Below are positions 36,126-64,000 of a stretch of DNA of 64,000 bases, piece after piece. The DNA is taken from the NCBI RefSeq assembly GCF_900496995.4, contig NC_044004.1, positions 55,458,224 to 55,522,223 of the forward strand. Direction: 5' to 3'. Origin of the DNA: Aquila chrysaetos chrysaetos (taxonomy: Eukaryota; Chordata; Aves; Accipitriformes; Accipitridae). Both the position numbers and the translations under genes were made by a program. The stretch's first letter is position 1. Each line of letters opens with the position of its first letter. Under the pieces are notes generated by a model, which searched no databases, was not told where the DNA came from, and saw only the letters and a program-made list of their open reading frames with translations.

Positions 36126-38739
36126 ATCTACCGGCGTCTGAGCGCCGATTTAAACGCCTCATTCACCACAGAGGAGTCCAGTGTTTCAGATCATGGGCTT
36201 TATTCGCTTCATTTAACTCGAGAGTTCGCCGATTCCACATTTAATTGACCCGGTACTCGGACTGGACCGAGACACGGCCGGTGCTTTAGCCTCACCAGGC
36301 AAAAAAAGGTAGCCAACAGAGAACCCCGCTCCTTCTCAAACCTGCCGGCCAGGAGGTGGCTGGGGCTTCGGCGTTGGAAGGCCAGCGCGTCCAACGCGTG
36401 AGGCTGCCGGTGTCCCGGTACCACCAGGCTCCTGGCCGGGAGGTACGGGGCAGCAGTGAATGAAGCCAGGAGGTGGGACGCCTTCCCCGCACGGGGAAAT
36501 AGGAGTTCCGCAGGGCAAGAGGAAAGCGGGAGGCACTTCCCATCTCTTCGCCTCGCTTTCCCAACTCTGCGGGAAGGCCCCTGTCAGCAGAGGTAGACCC
36601 AGCCCGACTGAGACCTCCTTTTTCTTGTGAAAAGATGCAAACATGGAAACGCACGCTACCCTCAGCCACCATGTCCGACTTCCCAGGCCCGTCAGTGGAG
36701 CTCGTTTGAGGTGCGTGGGAGAAGGGAAGGGAGAGATGCTCTCCAGCCAAGGAAGGATTAGACAGGTTTGACAATGAAGGGTGCTGAAGCTTTGAATGTT
36801 ATGAGGAAATTGCCAAGCCCTGGACACCTGGTCCAGTCACCTACATCAGGAATTCGGTCAAAGTGTGCTGCAGATCCCTCTTAGCTCACGGGCCCCGATT
36901 TCCCTCTTGCACCACGGGGAGCAAAACAAGGTAATACTTGGCCAGAACTCTTCCCAGCACAGAAGTGCAACACAGTCAGGCTGGGCAGGCACAGGCGTAC
37001 AGCACTACCAGCCAAGCGCTTCGGTTGTTGGCAAATGAGGCACAGAAGTTCAAAACTGTCAGCCACATCTCTCTTGTCTGGCACAAAACAGACTGTCCCC
37101 AATAATTCAGAGCGTCAAGAATTGTACTTAGCTCTAAGGACATGTCTGTACAAGGGCTGCATGGGCACTGCATCTCTTCAGGACAGCTCCAAACACTGTC
37201 AGCTCCCACCCTCCTGAGCACATGGGACACTATTCCTAAGCCCGTCTGGCAGTTTAAGGCACTGCGAGGCTCACCTGGGCACACTGTCCTCTAGCCAAAT
37301 GTCTACCGCTTGGCAGGCCACAGAACATTTTGGGTTTTATCTGCTGTCACGCCTGCACACAAACTGCCATGCGGATGTGTCTTCTTCCCTTGGTTGGGAT
37401 GCGTCTGAAAGTAGAGAGGCAGGCTTACATTCAGCATGTGTGTGTCAGTAAAAACTCTAAAGCTCGTTTACTAAAAAGCTGTTTCTGGGAGAGCAATCAT
37501 GTCTGTTCCTATTTGCTCAGAAGACAGTATCTCAAAATATAGAATCCTGAGAGGTGGAGCCCTCTCAAAGAGAGGAAAAGACAAAGAAAGAAGGGCTGTC
37601 ATTTTAAAACCAAGAGGCCTTAACACTTGAGACTGCTGATGTTTTGCTCCACTGTTTCAACTGACTCGGTCTCTTCCCACTGCCAGTTAGAACTATATTT
37701 CTGACCACAATAACTACAGGGGTTGCAGCAGTTATGTTTTCCCCAGTCCTTGGCCTTTGATTAAATAAATTAGAAGTTCTGAGAAATTTATTCCAGCCAC
37801 TATGGGAGAAAACTATCGCTTTGCTGTGTGCAAATAGCAGGGTGCAGCCCTGCAGAAATCAAGCACAAAATGAGACTTAACCACAGCTGAAATTTTTTAT
37901 GGTTCCACAGAAGATTGGAAGGCTGTAAAGGATATCTGAACTGCCACAGCATTCCAAATTTACAAAAGGGATCTAAAAATTAAATGGAGCTATTTTAAGA
38001 AGTAAGATCTTCAAGCAATATAGTGGAGCCCCTATTTTAGACTGCTATTCATGAGCAAAAATGACACCTGATCAGAGGAACAGTAGAAATACAGCAGTAC
38101 AAGAGGGAGAACTACTTTTGAGCTGTAAGTTGGTTCCACGAGAAAAGGCTGTAGAATTCCTGTGAGCCTCTGGAGAGGCATTTCATTTTCCTTCTGTCAC
38201 AGAAAGTCTGGTAGGGGATCTGCACGCACCCATTCTCCTTTACCTGCTGAAGAGTTCGTTGGCAAGGAGGGTGTTTTCAGGCTTTGAGAGCAGGTTCATT
38301 CCTGCACATTCATGCAGTATCACTTCTTCAGGGTGACCTAGAAATGGAGGCACAGCGTGAGGAACAGAGGGTTTGTAATTATAGAGGTTAAAATGCTTTC
38401 AATTCCCCCTAGAAATCTACACTTGAAAGTTCTCTCCCTTGAAATCACTTTCCAGAGTCAGGACAATATTGCTCATCTCATGACAGAAAGGAAATAAGAA
38501 GTTACATTCCTGACATCAGAGGAAGTTAAGGGAGGTGACAGAGGATTGGATGCACCTTATTCAGCACTAAGTCTTAAGGTATCTGAGGAAGGTGTTGGGA
38601 AGAGGTGAGAGAAACAGCTATTTCAGGCAGAAATGTGTGACTGGAAATAAATATTCCAGATGCTTCAGACAGGTATGCATTCCCTTATCTGCTCCAAGCG
38701 GATGAGTTACCCCTTGGAAAGGCAACTAAGACTCCTCAG
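36126..38739. other. Intergenic DNA, EIF4E side
   Basis: The CpG density falls off to about 36,450, then the DNA becomes mixed. Open frames up to 163 codons on the minus strand (36,292-36,827) overlap one another in two frames with no recognisable domain. I treat them as chance frames in GC-rich flank. A divergent upstream transcript from the EIF4E island is plausible but not visible in sequence. Confidence 0.5.
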
Positions 38740-40060
38740 GGAATTCAGTACATTTGTAAGGCAGAATTTCCCTCTACAAAAGTCATGTCGACTCTTCCAA
38801 GTAGATCAGATGTGTCCACTAGTTCTATTGCCACCATAGTTTCTATTGATTTGCAAGGGAGAGCAAGCAGGCTTCCTGCCCCAGCCCATCAGGCACCCTG
38901 TCTTCCATGGAACTCTTTTTAAAAACTGACATCCCATTTACCATCCTGCAGACACCGGGTATCGGTACACGTTTAAAACTGTAGTTACACACACCTGTTA
39001 GCAATTTCCATTTGGTCCTAGTGGTTTCTTATGGTTCATTTTATTGGTTTCATCCATTCTCTCTTCAAAATCTCTTCCATTTCCAGGACATCCACTGGTG
39101 AACACTGGCTCGAATAGTTTATGAACTTCTCTGCAACGGCCTTGTTTTCTTTGAGTACTCCTGTTGATACCATGGTTATCAATTAGTCCAGCAGACTTCT
39201 GGAAGGCTTCCTTTTCCTAAAGGTTGAAGAAAGATTTATTATTAGCTTTGATTCCTTTGGGGGCAGACCCAATCTAACTGTATTCTTACATTTAATCTGC
39301 AGGAATATGTGGGTGTTTTCTATTTTTTTTCAGTTCAGTATTACTTCATCTTTTTTTTAAAGAAAGCTTCTTGTTTCTAGTAGCCTCCTTTAGCCTGTTG
39401 TTCACCTGTGCTGTCTCCTTTTTGCCCATTCTCAAGCCTTCCTTGATAATCCAAGTGCATATAGACTGTACGTTTCTAAAATGTGCCTCTTAAAATAGCT
39501 TCCTTACTGCCTCTAAGAATTTAATTTAGCTGCACTTTTACAGTCACTTTTTAACAAACTCTCTTATTTTTACATAGTTCCTCTTTTTGAAACTGAGGAC
39601 AAATTTGCTGAATGTTTTGGCTGCTGATGATCCTGTAAAGATACCGCATCACAGTATGTTAAGGCGGTTGTCACAGAATGGCTCTTCAAATATGAGTTTT
39701 CAAACCAGATCCTGAATGCTACTCAGGGTGAAGTCAAAAGCTGTCTATCTTCTCGTGGGCTTTCTAACAAGCTGTTCCATGGAAGAGACACTGAAAACGT
39801 CTAAAAAGTCTGTCAGTCTCTGTGTTACATCTAGGTGTAACATTTGTACAATCTACATAGAAGGAACAAAGTCTCCTGTTCCTGCTCTATTTTCTTCCCT
39901 TGCTGATCAACTTGATCCTCCTTGGCATTTCACTATTAGTAAACCAGACCCAATATTGGGTTGGTTAATTATGGAAGAAGTCAGTAATTATTTGTACTCC
40001 TCTAAAATCTCCCTCTTTAGGCTTGACATGTTAACCCATGCAGATACTATCTGATTTCTA
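38740..40060 (-). mobile_element. Ancient CR1-clade LINE relic (endonuclease to reverse transcriptase region)
   Basis: Read on the minus strand, this segment translates with frameshifts and stops to pieces of a CR1/L3-type ORF2. Near 39,750-39,790 there is MEQLVRKPTRR, matching the endonuclease-domain motif MEQLVREPTRG. Near 39,105-39,150 there is ENKAVAEKFIN, matching the linker EKAEALNEFFASVFT. Near 38,770-38,900 there is DNA resembling the reverse-transcriptase end, by comparison with turtle and crocodile CR1 relics. The order EN to RT runs toward lower coordinates, so the element is antisense to the plus strand. It is heavily decayed, and the boundaries are approximate. A 112-codon plus-strand frame at 39,716-40,054 is its shadow. 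Confidence 0.75.
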
Positions 40061-43000
40061 GTGAGTTTGTTACTTTGATTTGATTTAAAGAGCAGCTTTT
40101 CCAATACCAAAACGGTTTTAAAGGGAGGTGAACTTCCTGTCACTCTGAAATCTGGCCAACGCTTGACTAAAACGTTGCCTGGCTCAATAACTCCTACAGG
40201 GGCTGTGGTACTGTAAGACTGTTACTGGAACAATGTTTATAGAGGTACAAGTAAATCCACATTCACAGATACACTGTGCCAGCAGAAAAAGTACCGGGAA
40301 GGGCTTATGGCACTCAGGCAAATGGCTTTGCTTCAGGACTTCAGGATTTTTACACGGCTCCAGACAGGGGATGGATATGTGAATGTTTTAATGAAAAGTA
40401 TCTATTACTGGCAGTATCAGTACACAATCCTGAAGAGAGGCCATAGTCTCCAAGCCAATAGGGTGGTGCAAGGTACTGTATTTGTTGTTTCTTTACTACT
40501 AGGAGAGAGAATAAAGCTGCCTTGTACTATATTTGTTTGGAGATCACTGAATGGCCATTGGTTATAATGAAAATGTATTGGAACAGTAAATTTTCTGCTG
40601 TATTTTTTCTGTCATGGAATTAATTTTAGTGTTATGATTTGATTTTTATTTAACAAAGGCAGAGGGTTCAATAAAATAATGTTTTATCTGCCACCTGATG
40701 TTTCTAAAGGAAAATAAAAAAAAAAATGTATTTAAGTTCTTAACCTTTTATAATACTGTCTTATAAAATAAATACCGAAAAAGTTTTCAAAATAAAAGAA
40801 CGGGGACATATCTTCCCAGTGATAAAACAGAAATTAAGAAAATACTTCTCCCTATGCTGTATAATGTTAAACCACGTTATGATGGCAAAATAAGAACATA
40901 ATCTATTAAATTTGTACATTCAGAAAGTACGTCAATACATGCAGAAGCATTATTTTTTGTCCAGTGACATACTCTTCATTTTATCGATTGTATAAAATTT
41001 GGTTCCTAGTAATTGTTTACAAACTGTTTAATGTGAATACAGTAATTAATAAGCCTTCCTAATTATTTGCCTAGTATGCTGCCAGATGGATCTGATATTC
41101 CATTTTACTTGTTTGGCAACCATGCGCATTCTTTGACTGCCTGTTTTAATCCTGCCTTTAAGTCTCTTAACATAAATAAAGATAATCCATCCAGAATCCT
41201 CTTCCTCTCTGATCATTTTATCTTCAGCTGCTTCTGTGTTTAACTTTGTATTTTTATTCTCAGTTAACCAATTGTACAGATCTACATTTTATAGTCATTT
41301 TACTGAGAGCTGTGAATGAGTGTTAACCACCAAATGACTCTGAATGTCATATGGCATTTGGCTATTTCATTTTTCTTATGCAATACAGGGATAACAGCAT
41401 AAAGTCCCCTATAAAACAGGTATGCTTACTAACAACATTTAACAAGACAGACAAATAAAGTACATCTGAGTTCAGAACATGACCTACCTTATTACCACAC
41501 AAATAGGAAGTTAAGCATGTGTTGTGATTTGGTACATGTTTTTCTTTGATTCGTTGCATTACAGAGGCACAAAGCCTCTAAAGATGACATCAGAAATTAT
41601 CCAACAACTTGTAATAGCAATGAGAGGATTATGAGTTACTGTAATCTTTTCTTCCAGTCATTGACACACATAAACAAGATCCTCAGAAGTGATGTGGCTG
41701 CCTTTCAAGTGATACCACCTTCAGACTAAAAGGAAAATCAAGATAGACGGCAAAGAGGTATCATAGATACGTCCAGAAAATCACACCTTTTGAAGTTATA
41801 GTGGGAAAAAAGAAGGGTCTGAAGTAAAGAAACGTTGAATATCTTTTCTTCGGTAATCCTCGCACACTTTAGGGCTCTATCAGTTTTCAGTGTGAATTTA
41901 AGTGGTTGTTAGGAACATCTGTTTCATTCTGCAAAGTGTGGCATCAAAGTCAGAGGTGTGCAAGTATAAGCTCTAATTGATCTGCACACCTGTATCTCAC
42001 TGATTTCAGTGGAAATGGAGCAGATCACTCACATCTGGGATATAACACTGTTAGAATCACTGTGTTTTATGTGATTAAAAATTTGATCATCTTAGTTTGA
42101 TTTTGAAACCTGAAAATAAAAAGAATTTTCAAGGTCTCATAGTATTGTCCATGATATCTAAAGCGGAAACAAAATACTGTTAGTATTTTACTACTATTAA
42201 GTCTACTTTTTTTACGGCCTTGACTTTGATGACAAAAAATGGGTGAAATCCCTGTTGGTATCAGTAACATTCCCGTTGAATTCATTGGGCCAGAACTTCA
42301 CTCCACGACTTTTATTGTGTTTCCATAGCAAAGAATAAAAATTTTTATCACCGCAAGACACATTCATGGATTCTTTCAAATATTACAAGCAGTAGAGTTT
42401 CTCTCTTCAAAGCTTGCAACCTACTGGTTAAATAGGAATGCTTTTTATAAAATACCCTTTTGTTTAAAAAGATGCAGCTTGTTTTCCTTTGTTCTTGTCC
42501 CATGATAAACCACCAGTTTCATATGCATATATTGGAAAATGCTCAGATTCTTGGATACTGGAAGAGCGTTCTTGAATTCAGAGAGAACCATTCTTACATC
42601 ACAGCAGAAATTTTGATCCACTATATTAATACATATGCTGCAAGAGGCAGCGAGGCTTGAACAAGCAAAACAATACAAAAGAATGTGCAGCATCTTCCTT
42701 TTCACCACAACTAGAGTAAGCACGCTTGGAATTAGCTTTGAGTAAGCCTGCTCCAGTCTGAACTGTGTCTGTAGTGGGCCCTTCGGTAGTTTAGTTTGTA
42801 TCTCCACCAGTGGAAGGAATAAGAGTGATGCAGGGGCTTACAATATATTGCAACCTCTTTTGACTTAGAGAATTAGACCGACTTTGAAATCCCACATCAT
42901 TTTCTTTGAAGAGGAAAACCAGAGAGAGGTATTTCTTTAATGCAACTCTGTTCATCTACAAAGGATGTTTATAAAGTCTCTTTTTCCTCTGGCCATAGTA

Positions 43001-45491
43001 AGACTATTTTGCTTTGACCACAGGTTTGTCTTTTCTTCTGGGTACTGTTTCCTACAAGGGCTCTCTTTCACTCTTATTTTTTAAGATCATGCTACATATT
43101 TTTTTTTGTGGCCATCTTTGAGACATTTGTCTTTGTGTGCATTTGCGATGGCTTTGCAGTTTCTCTTTTCTACATGCAGATACAGACACACACAACCTAC
43201 ATAACTGTTGCGTTTGGTATGAGAATCTCAGTAAGTGCCTGTACCATCTGGCCAAGCCATTAGAGTGCACATTTGCATGTGGTCTAGCTCCTGGGTGGTA
43301 TTTTTGCATTGTTTCAGTTATCGCTAAACAAAGAGGCATTTAATTGTGTCTTCAATGAGCCTGAACACAAGACAGCTACTATACCCAAGAGCTTTACTGG
43401 GAAAGTGCGACTGTTCAACCCCCACCACTGCAACACACTGAAGCAAAGTGAGGAGGGGGAACATGAGCTAAGGCACTCTCTTAATTAAGTAATGTCATAT
43501 TCAGTGGCCATTTTTTTCCTAACCAGCAGCTGTCTTAGCTGCCAGCTGCTCTAGCATTTTTGCAGCAGCTATCTGACCCATGAGACATTGCTGACCTCTC
43601 CTTCCGCCCTTGTTTGCTAACCTCACACACTCCCAGCCTTGCATCACTTTGGAGAAGTTGGGAGGACAGCAGGAATACAGCATTGACATAAATCAAGGAT
43701 CATGAATGGGCTATAAAATTTCTGCCTCATGCGCCTCTGTGAGTGTTTGTCTGTGACAGAGGGGGACAGGCAGCTAGAAAGTGACATGAAAAGCCTGACA
43801 GAGAAAAAAGAGCTCTACTCAGAGAAGGTCACAGCAAAGGTCAGTGAACTTCCCTGGTGAGAATGAGTGTGCCACCAGATAATGGGAAATGGCAGTGGAC
43901 GGACCTCCAGGAGGCGTGAAGCGGTTCACTTACCAAATCAGAAAATCAAGGCCAAATTGGAAAAAAAAAGCACTGAAATACCACAGAATCTGCATAATTT
44001 TTACTATGAGGATGATAATGTAGGGCTGTTTAAAAAACATCATGACAACCAAAAAAATCTTAGGTCAAATCTTTCAGAGTTAGTTATTCTAGGCTGGTCC
44101 GCAAATGCAGTCTGGGTTCTTTCCAAACACTAAGGAGGACAAGTAAGCAAGTTTGTTAATTCCTCAGTTAGGGGGCTTGCTGTTCTTTAAATTACATATA
44201 TTTTTAATTTTATTAATTAATATATGCATCCTCAGCTTCTCCAAGTAAGCAGGAAACGGCATGCTTTTATTTTGCACTTTAGAAATGCAGCAAATAAAAC
44301 TGAGTAACAGAAGGAACCCTAGCTACTAGTTAGAATGGGAGTCCTCTTTTTTTTTCCAACCTGCATCATTGTCAACCACTATAAAATTAGCACAAACATA
44401 TACTGCCATTGTCCCAATAAGGATACTGAAAGACAGAAATAGGAATAAATCGTAAAGTTATACTCAGACATGAAATTAAATGTGAATTAAATAATCATAA
44501 AATTCAGTAAAGTATCCTAAATTATTAATGATGATTATACTGAAATGTCACGAAAAAGCACATGATGACATTTGAGCAGAAGACACCGGACTAGATCAAC
44601 CAGTATGCTTCAGGTTTTTTATACCATGTCAGTGACACCAAGTACTTGTAAACCCTGCTTAACCAGGTAAATGAGGTCTACAACTCCTCAGGGTTCTTTA
44701 AATGGCACAAAGCAGCAACTAAAGTGTATGAAGGTATCTGTCCTGCATTGCTTGACAGCTTGATTTGCTGGTTACTTGGAAAAGGAATACTTGATTTTTC
44801 ATGGACTGTATACGGCACAATACCTGCTAGCGACATGGATCATTTAAGAGTGATTCTGCCCATTCAGTAACGTTTCACTTTAAGAAGGTTAAACCAATCC
44901 TTTAATCATGATTTGGACTTGGAATATGTAAAATCACAGTCTGTGAATGTGTTCTTTAAAGATATTTCATGATGTTTGTTGGCAATTGATTGCCTGTCTT
45001 CAGAATTAAATGCTGTCACAGCATGAGCTGCATGAATCAAAATGTAACTGTTTTGACTCGTTGAAGAAAATAATAGTTGTAATCTTTGCATTTTACAAGC
45101 ATCCTGGAAACGTTTCCTAATTCACAGTATTCTCTTTCTACGAACAATAGGCAGATACAAGTATTATCAATACTAGAGAAATGAAGGTGAGAACTGTCAG
45201 AAAGGCAGGTGTCCACCTGCAATTACACTTCAGTAATAGCACACCATCAAATTCCTTCAGTTGTTTGACCATGCTAGTGAAAGTGTTTATCACACGACAA
45301 ACCAGGATCAGATACTTTGCTATCTGTCGCCTTGGTCCCCTAATCAGCTGGGCTACTTAGCCACTTTTTACATTGTCATAAGATAGCAAGTACGTTCATA
45401 TGAATACACTTATTCTGACAAAAGAACAGGATGTACGCTTCTCTGTTCTGGAGTCAGTAAGTGGAAATTTTCACTTAACCTCTAAGCCTAG

Positions 45492-45494
<3 letters not shown>
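40061..45494. other. Intergenic DNA between EIF4E and METAP1
   Basis: AT-rich DNA with short chance frames only. It includes at least one scrap of old interspersed repeat near 42,230. A TATAAAA-like string near 43,711 has no supporting gene downstream. Confidence 0.5.
42230..42300. repeat. Ancient interspersed repeat scrap
   Basis: GGGTGAAATCCCTGTTGGTA and TTGAATTCATTGGGCCAGAA resemble the widespread archosaur/turtle repeat that reads like GGCCCCATTGAAGTCAATGG with flanking GGATTTCACCC. It is degraded, and the family was not identified. Confidence 0.4.

Positions 45495-45522
<28 letters not shown>
45495..45522. repeat. (AT)14 microsatellite
   Basis: Twenty-eight bases of uninterrupted AT dinucleotides in intergenic DNA. 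Confidence 0.97.
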
Positions 45523-45527
<5 letters not shown>

Positions 45528-46268
45528 TTTTTTATTGAAGATGGGGCAAGAAGACCACAAGGAATAGAACACAATTACAGAAAATACTGAGATTATAGTC
45601 TGGATTTTGAATCGCACTTTCCAGGGAGTTATCTGGATGCCAGGAACTGAGGAGAATATTTTGAGTACTAAGATCAGAATAAGGATTGGTGTAGTTTCAT
45701 TGAAGTCAATGACATTGAAGCAGGAAGAGAGAACCCGATCCTGCAAAGTTTTGACTGAAATCATAGGCTGTGCCTGCCAGCTAGCGGGAAGACAACAGAG
45801 ATTTAAACCAGGAGTGGGATCCCAGCAGTAACGGCTGGATCTAGCAAATACGTGCTCTGAGGTCTTTTGCAGCTGTTTTCCTGCTCAGTAGGCATCTCTC
45901 TCTCCATGTTATTTTTAAAAGCAACTTCCTCTTGACTTATGAACCAGTAAAAAGTGTCTTGCAGTGATATTGAGTTAGAGATGTCTTAGTACATGTTGAT
46001 TATAGCTTTGGCATCAATACTCAGAGAACATAAGCACAATTAGCTTTATAGGCACAGGCAGTACCTTTTTCGAGATCAACCCATGTAAATGGGAGAAACA
46101 TAATGTACATATTAATCACGCTTACTTTTGTGACAGATCATCGGTGTCTAATCTTTCTCTTTCCAGGAAAAAAATTAGCATCCCTCCTGTGACAATGCCA
46201 CCCTGACTCCGCAGCCTGTTTTTCTAGTTTTAGTTACTGCCTTACCAAATATTGAATTTGCGATGGTT
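45523..46268. other. Intergenic DNA upstream of the METAP1 CpG island
   Basis: AT-rich DNA containing the repeat scrap at 45,640-45,760. Nothing else was recognised before the C26 run. Confidence 0.5.
45640..45760. repeat. Ancient interspersed repeat scrap
   Basis: TTTCATTGAAGTCAATGACA and GAACCCGATCCTGCAAAG are strings typical of the same old sauropsid repeat type as at 42,230. The self-complementary CATTGAAGTCAATG core is intact. Confidence 0.45.
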
Positions 46269-46294
46269 CCCCCCCCCCCCCCCCCCCCCCCCCC
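46269..46294. repeat. C26 homopolymer upstream of METAP1
   Basis: Twenty-six consecutive C on the plus strand at the outer edge of the METAP1 CpG island, about 650 bp before the start codon. It is the longest homopolymer in the window. Its true length is uncertain because such runs are error-prone in any sequencing method. Confidence 0.9.
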
Positions 46295-46557
46295 GCTTCC
46301 ACGCGAGAGCTAAAAGCAGAGCAAAAGAACGATTACAAACTACGCAGGCAGCCCGCCAGACCCAACGCTGCCCTCCATCGTACAGAAGATGTGCTTGGAA
46401 GATCCGAGATACAGCCTCACCGGTGAAAAAAAGGGGAAACCAGGCCAAACACCCCGCGCGTCGGGAGGACCGTGCCGAGCCGCGGCGACACGAAGAGAAA
46501 AAAAAAAAAAAACAAAACACCTCTCGAAACGCCTTTTACCAATTAACCGCTTGGTAA

Positions 46558-63025
<16,468 letters not shown>

Positions 63026-64000
63026 GTAAGGTTATTTTATTGTTCTTCTGGTGTTCATAAGTGCTTTCTTCTATCTCTTTATTTTTGAATGATTGTTGTG
63101 TGGTTTTCTTTGTTGTTGCATGAATTCCTTTTCTTTATTTTGAACTGTTTCCCAGTTTGAAGCTAGTGGGTAGTGCAGATGTTAGAAATATGTTACAGCG
63201 CAATGGTAGATTCAAAATGAGTTAGGAACTCCTGGTCCTTTCTAAGTTTCTTTACCTGTTTTCTCAGTTAACATCATATAATTTTCTTTTTTCTAAACCC
63301 TTTTTGCTCCACAGATACCATTATATAAAGAACATCGTATGTAGGCCATGGACTTTTTGTGCTCTGTGTTGTTGGTTAAGATGTACAGAGGAGAAAGTTT
63401 AATTATTTATGATTGGGAATCAGAACTGAGGAGCCTGAGAGAGAATTGAAACAAGATGTTTGATGCAGTCAGGCAAACTAAAGCCACAATCCAGCGAAGT
63501 ATTTGAAATACATGTTCAAGTATTTTCCTGGCTTAACTGTTCCTAGATACTTGAATTGTGTAATTTTTATTGTTCTTTGCTGTCTTCTTTATAAGGCAAA
63601 TAAACTGATAATTGAGGGTACTTGTGTGCACTGTGGGGAAGGCAACAGTTTTGGTTTTGGTATAGTTAAGTTTTGATTTTTTAATCTGCATTTGCAGCTG
63701 ATGAACGAAGATTGTAAGGAGCTTACTCTGGTTTGATTAGGCTGGAGGTTTCTGTTGAACTGCATTAAATACTAAATTATTTCCTTATGTATAATGTCTA
63801 ATATGAACAGCTAGTAGTTAAAATGGTGTTATCCCTCCTCAGCAGTTTTTGGAAACTTTTGCATGGCAGGTTGTTGATGCTGACCGATATCCCTAATTGG
63901 TACTTTGCAGATTTAAAACAGCATTATTTCTTAAAATAAAAAAAGTTAACACAGTATTATTTTTCCACAATTGCCCAGTATGTCACATAGTGTATATATG
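63026..64000 (+). other. METAP1: METAP1 intron 6 (partial)
   Basis: The intron opens with GTAAGG and runs to the window end without the next METAP1 exon. It is AT-rich with no recognised element. Confidence 0.88.

Noticed and set aside
34786..36244. Long open frames in the EIF4E CpG island (up to 294 codons minus, 250 and 206 codons plus)
   Set aside because: They overlap in many frames on both strands and translate to Arg/Pro/Ala/Gly-rich low-complexity sequence. GC-rich DNA has few stop codons. The true coding content here is only the 18-nt EIF4E exon 1.
36292..36827. Two overlapping minus-strand frames of 160 and 163 codons
   Set aside because: They occupy the same DNA in different frames, have no domain I recognise, and lie in the GC-rich flank of a CpG island.
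39716..40054. A 112-codon plus-strand open frame
   Set aside because: It is antisense to the decayed CR1-clade ORF2 on the minus strand, so it is a shadow of the repeat.
43705..43720. TATAAAA-like string in the intergenic interval
   Set aside because: No CpG island, exon or conserved frame follows it. Such strings are frequent in AT-rich DNA.
44380..44450. Possible antisense MIR-like scrap (AATAAGGATACTGAAAGACAGA)
   Set aside because: The similarity is too short and weak to support a SINE call by eye.

Overview
This is nuclear DNA of a vertebrate, most likely a bird. Two exon-intron genes with consensus GT-AG splice sites are readable. There are also two CR1 retroposon 3' ends with the typical duplicated TTCTATGA/TTCTGTGA-type terminus, AT-rich introns and compact CpG-island promoters. 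The species cannot be named from the sequence alone. The gene pair EIF4E / METAP1 is the order known from human 4q23 and conserved in amniotes.

Layout. 1-13,379 is intergenic DNA downstream of EIF4E with no gene I can support. 13,380-35,715 is the complete EIF4E gene on the minus strand: seven coding exons, 654 nt, 217 codons plus stop. It has a conserved 3' UTR with three poly(A) signals and a CpG-island promoter with two CACGTG E-boxes and a 4EBE-like core element. 35,716-46,940 is the divergent intergenic interval. It carries the EIF4E-side CpG island, an old antisense CR1-clade LINE relic (about 38,740-40,060), older repeat scraps, an (AT)14 microsatellite and a 26-nt C run. 46,295-47,590 is the METAP1 CpG island, with a perfect 47-bp inverted repeat directly upstream of the start codon. 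46,942-63,025 holds the first six coding exons of METAP1 on the plus strand (172 codons). The catalytic exons lie beyond the window.

The two genes are head to head, with start codons 11.25 kb apart. Both serve protein synthesis: eIF4E binds the mRNA cap, and MetAP1 removes initiator methionine from nascent chains. Both proteins begin Met-Ala, so both are expected MetAP1 substrates.

I found no undescribed multi-gene system. The strongest oddities are the perfect palindrome at the METAP1 promoter, a cluster of long C homopolymers all on one strand, and young or low-complexity sequence pressed against two essential splice acceptors (EIF4E exon 5 and METAP1 exon 2). Two unidentified open frames downstream of EIF4E are reported at low weight.
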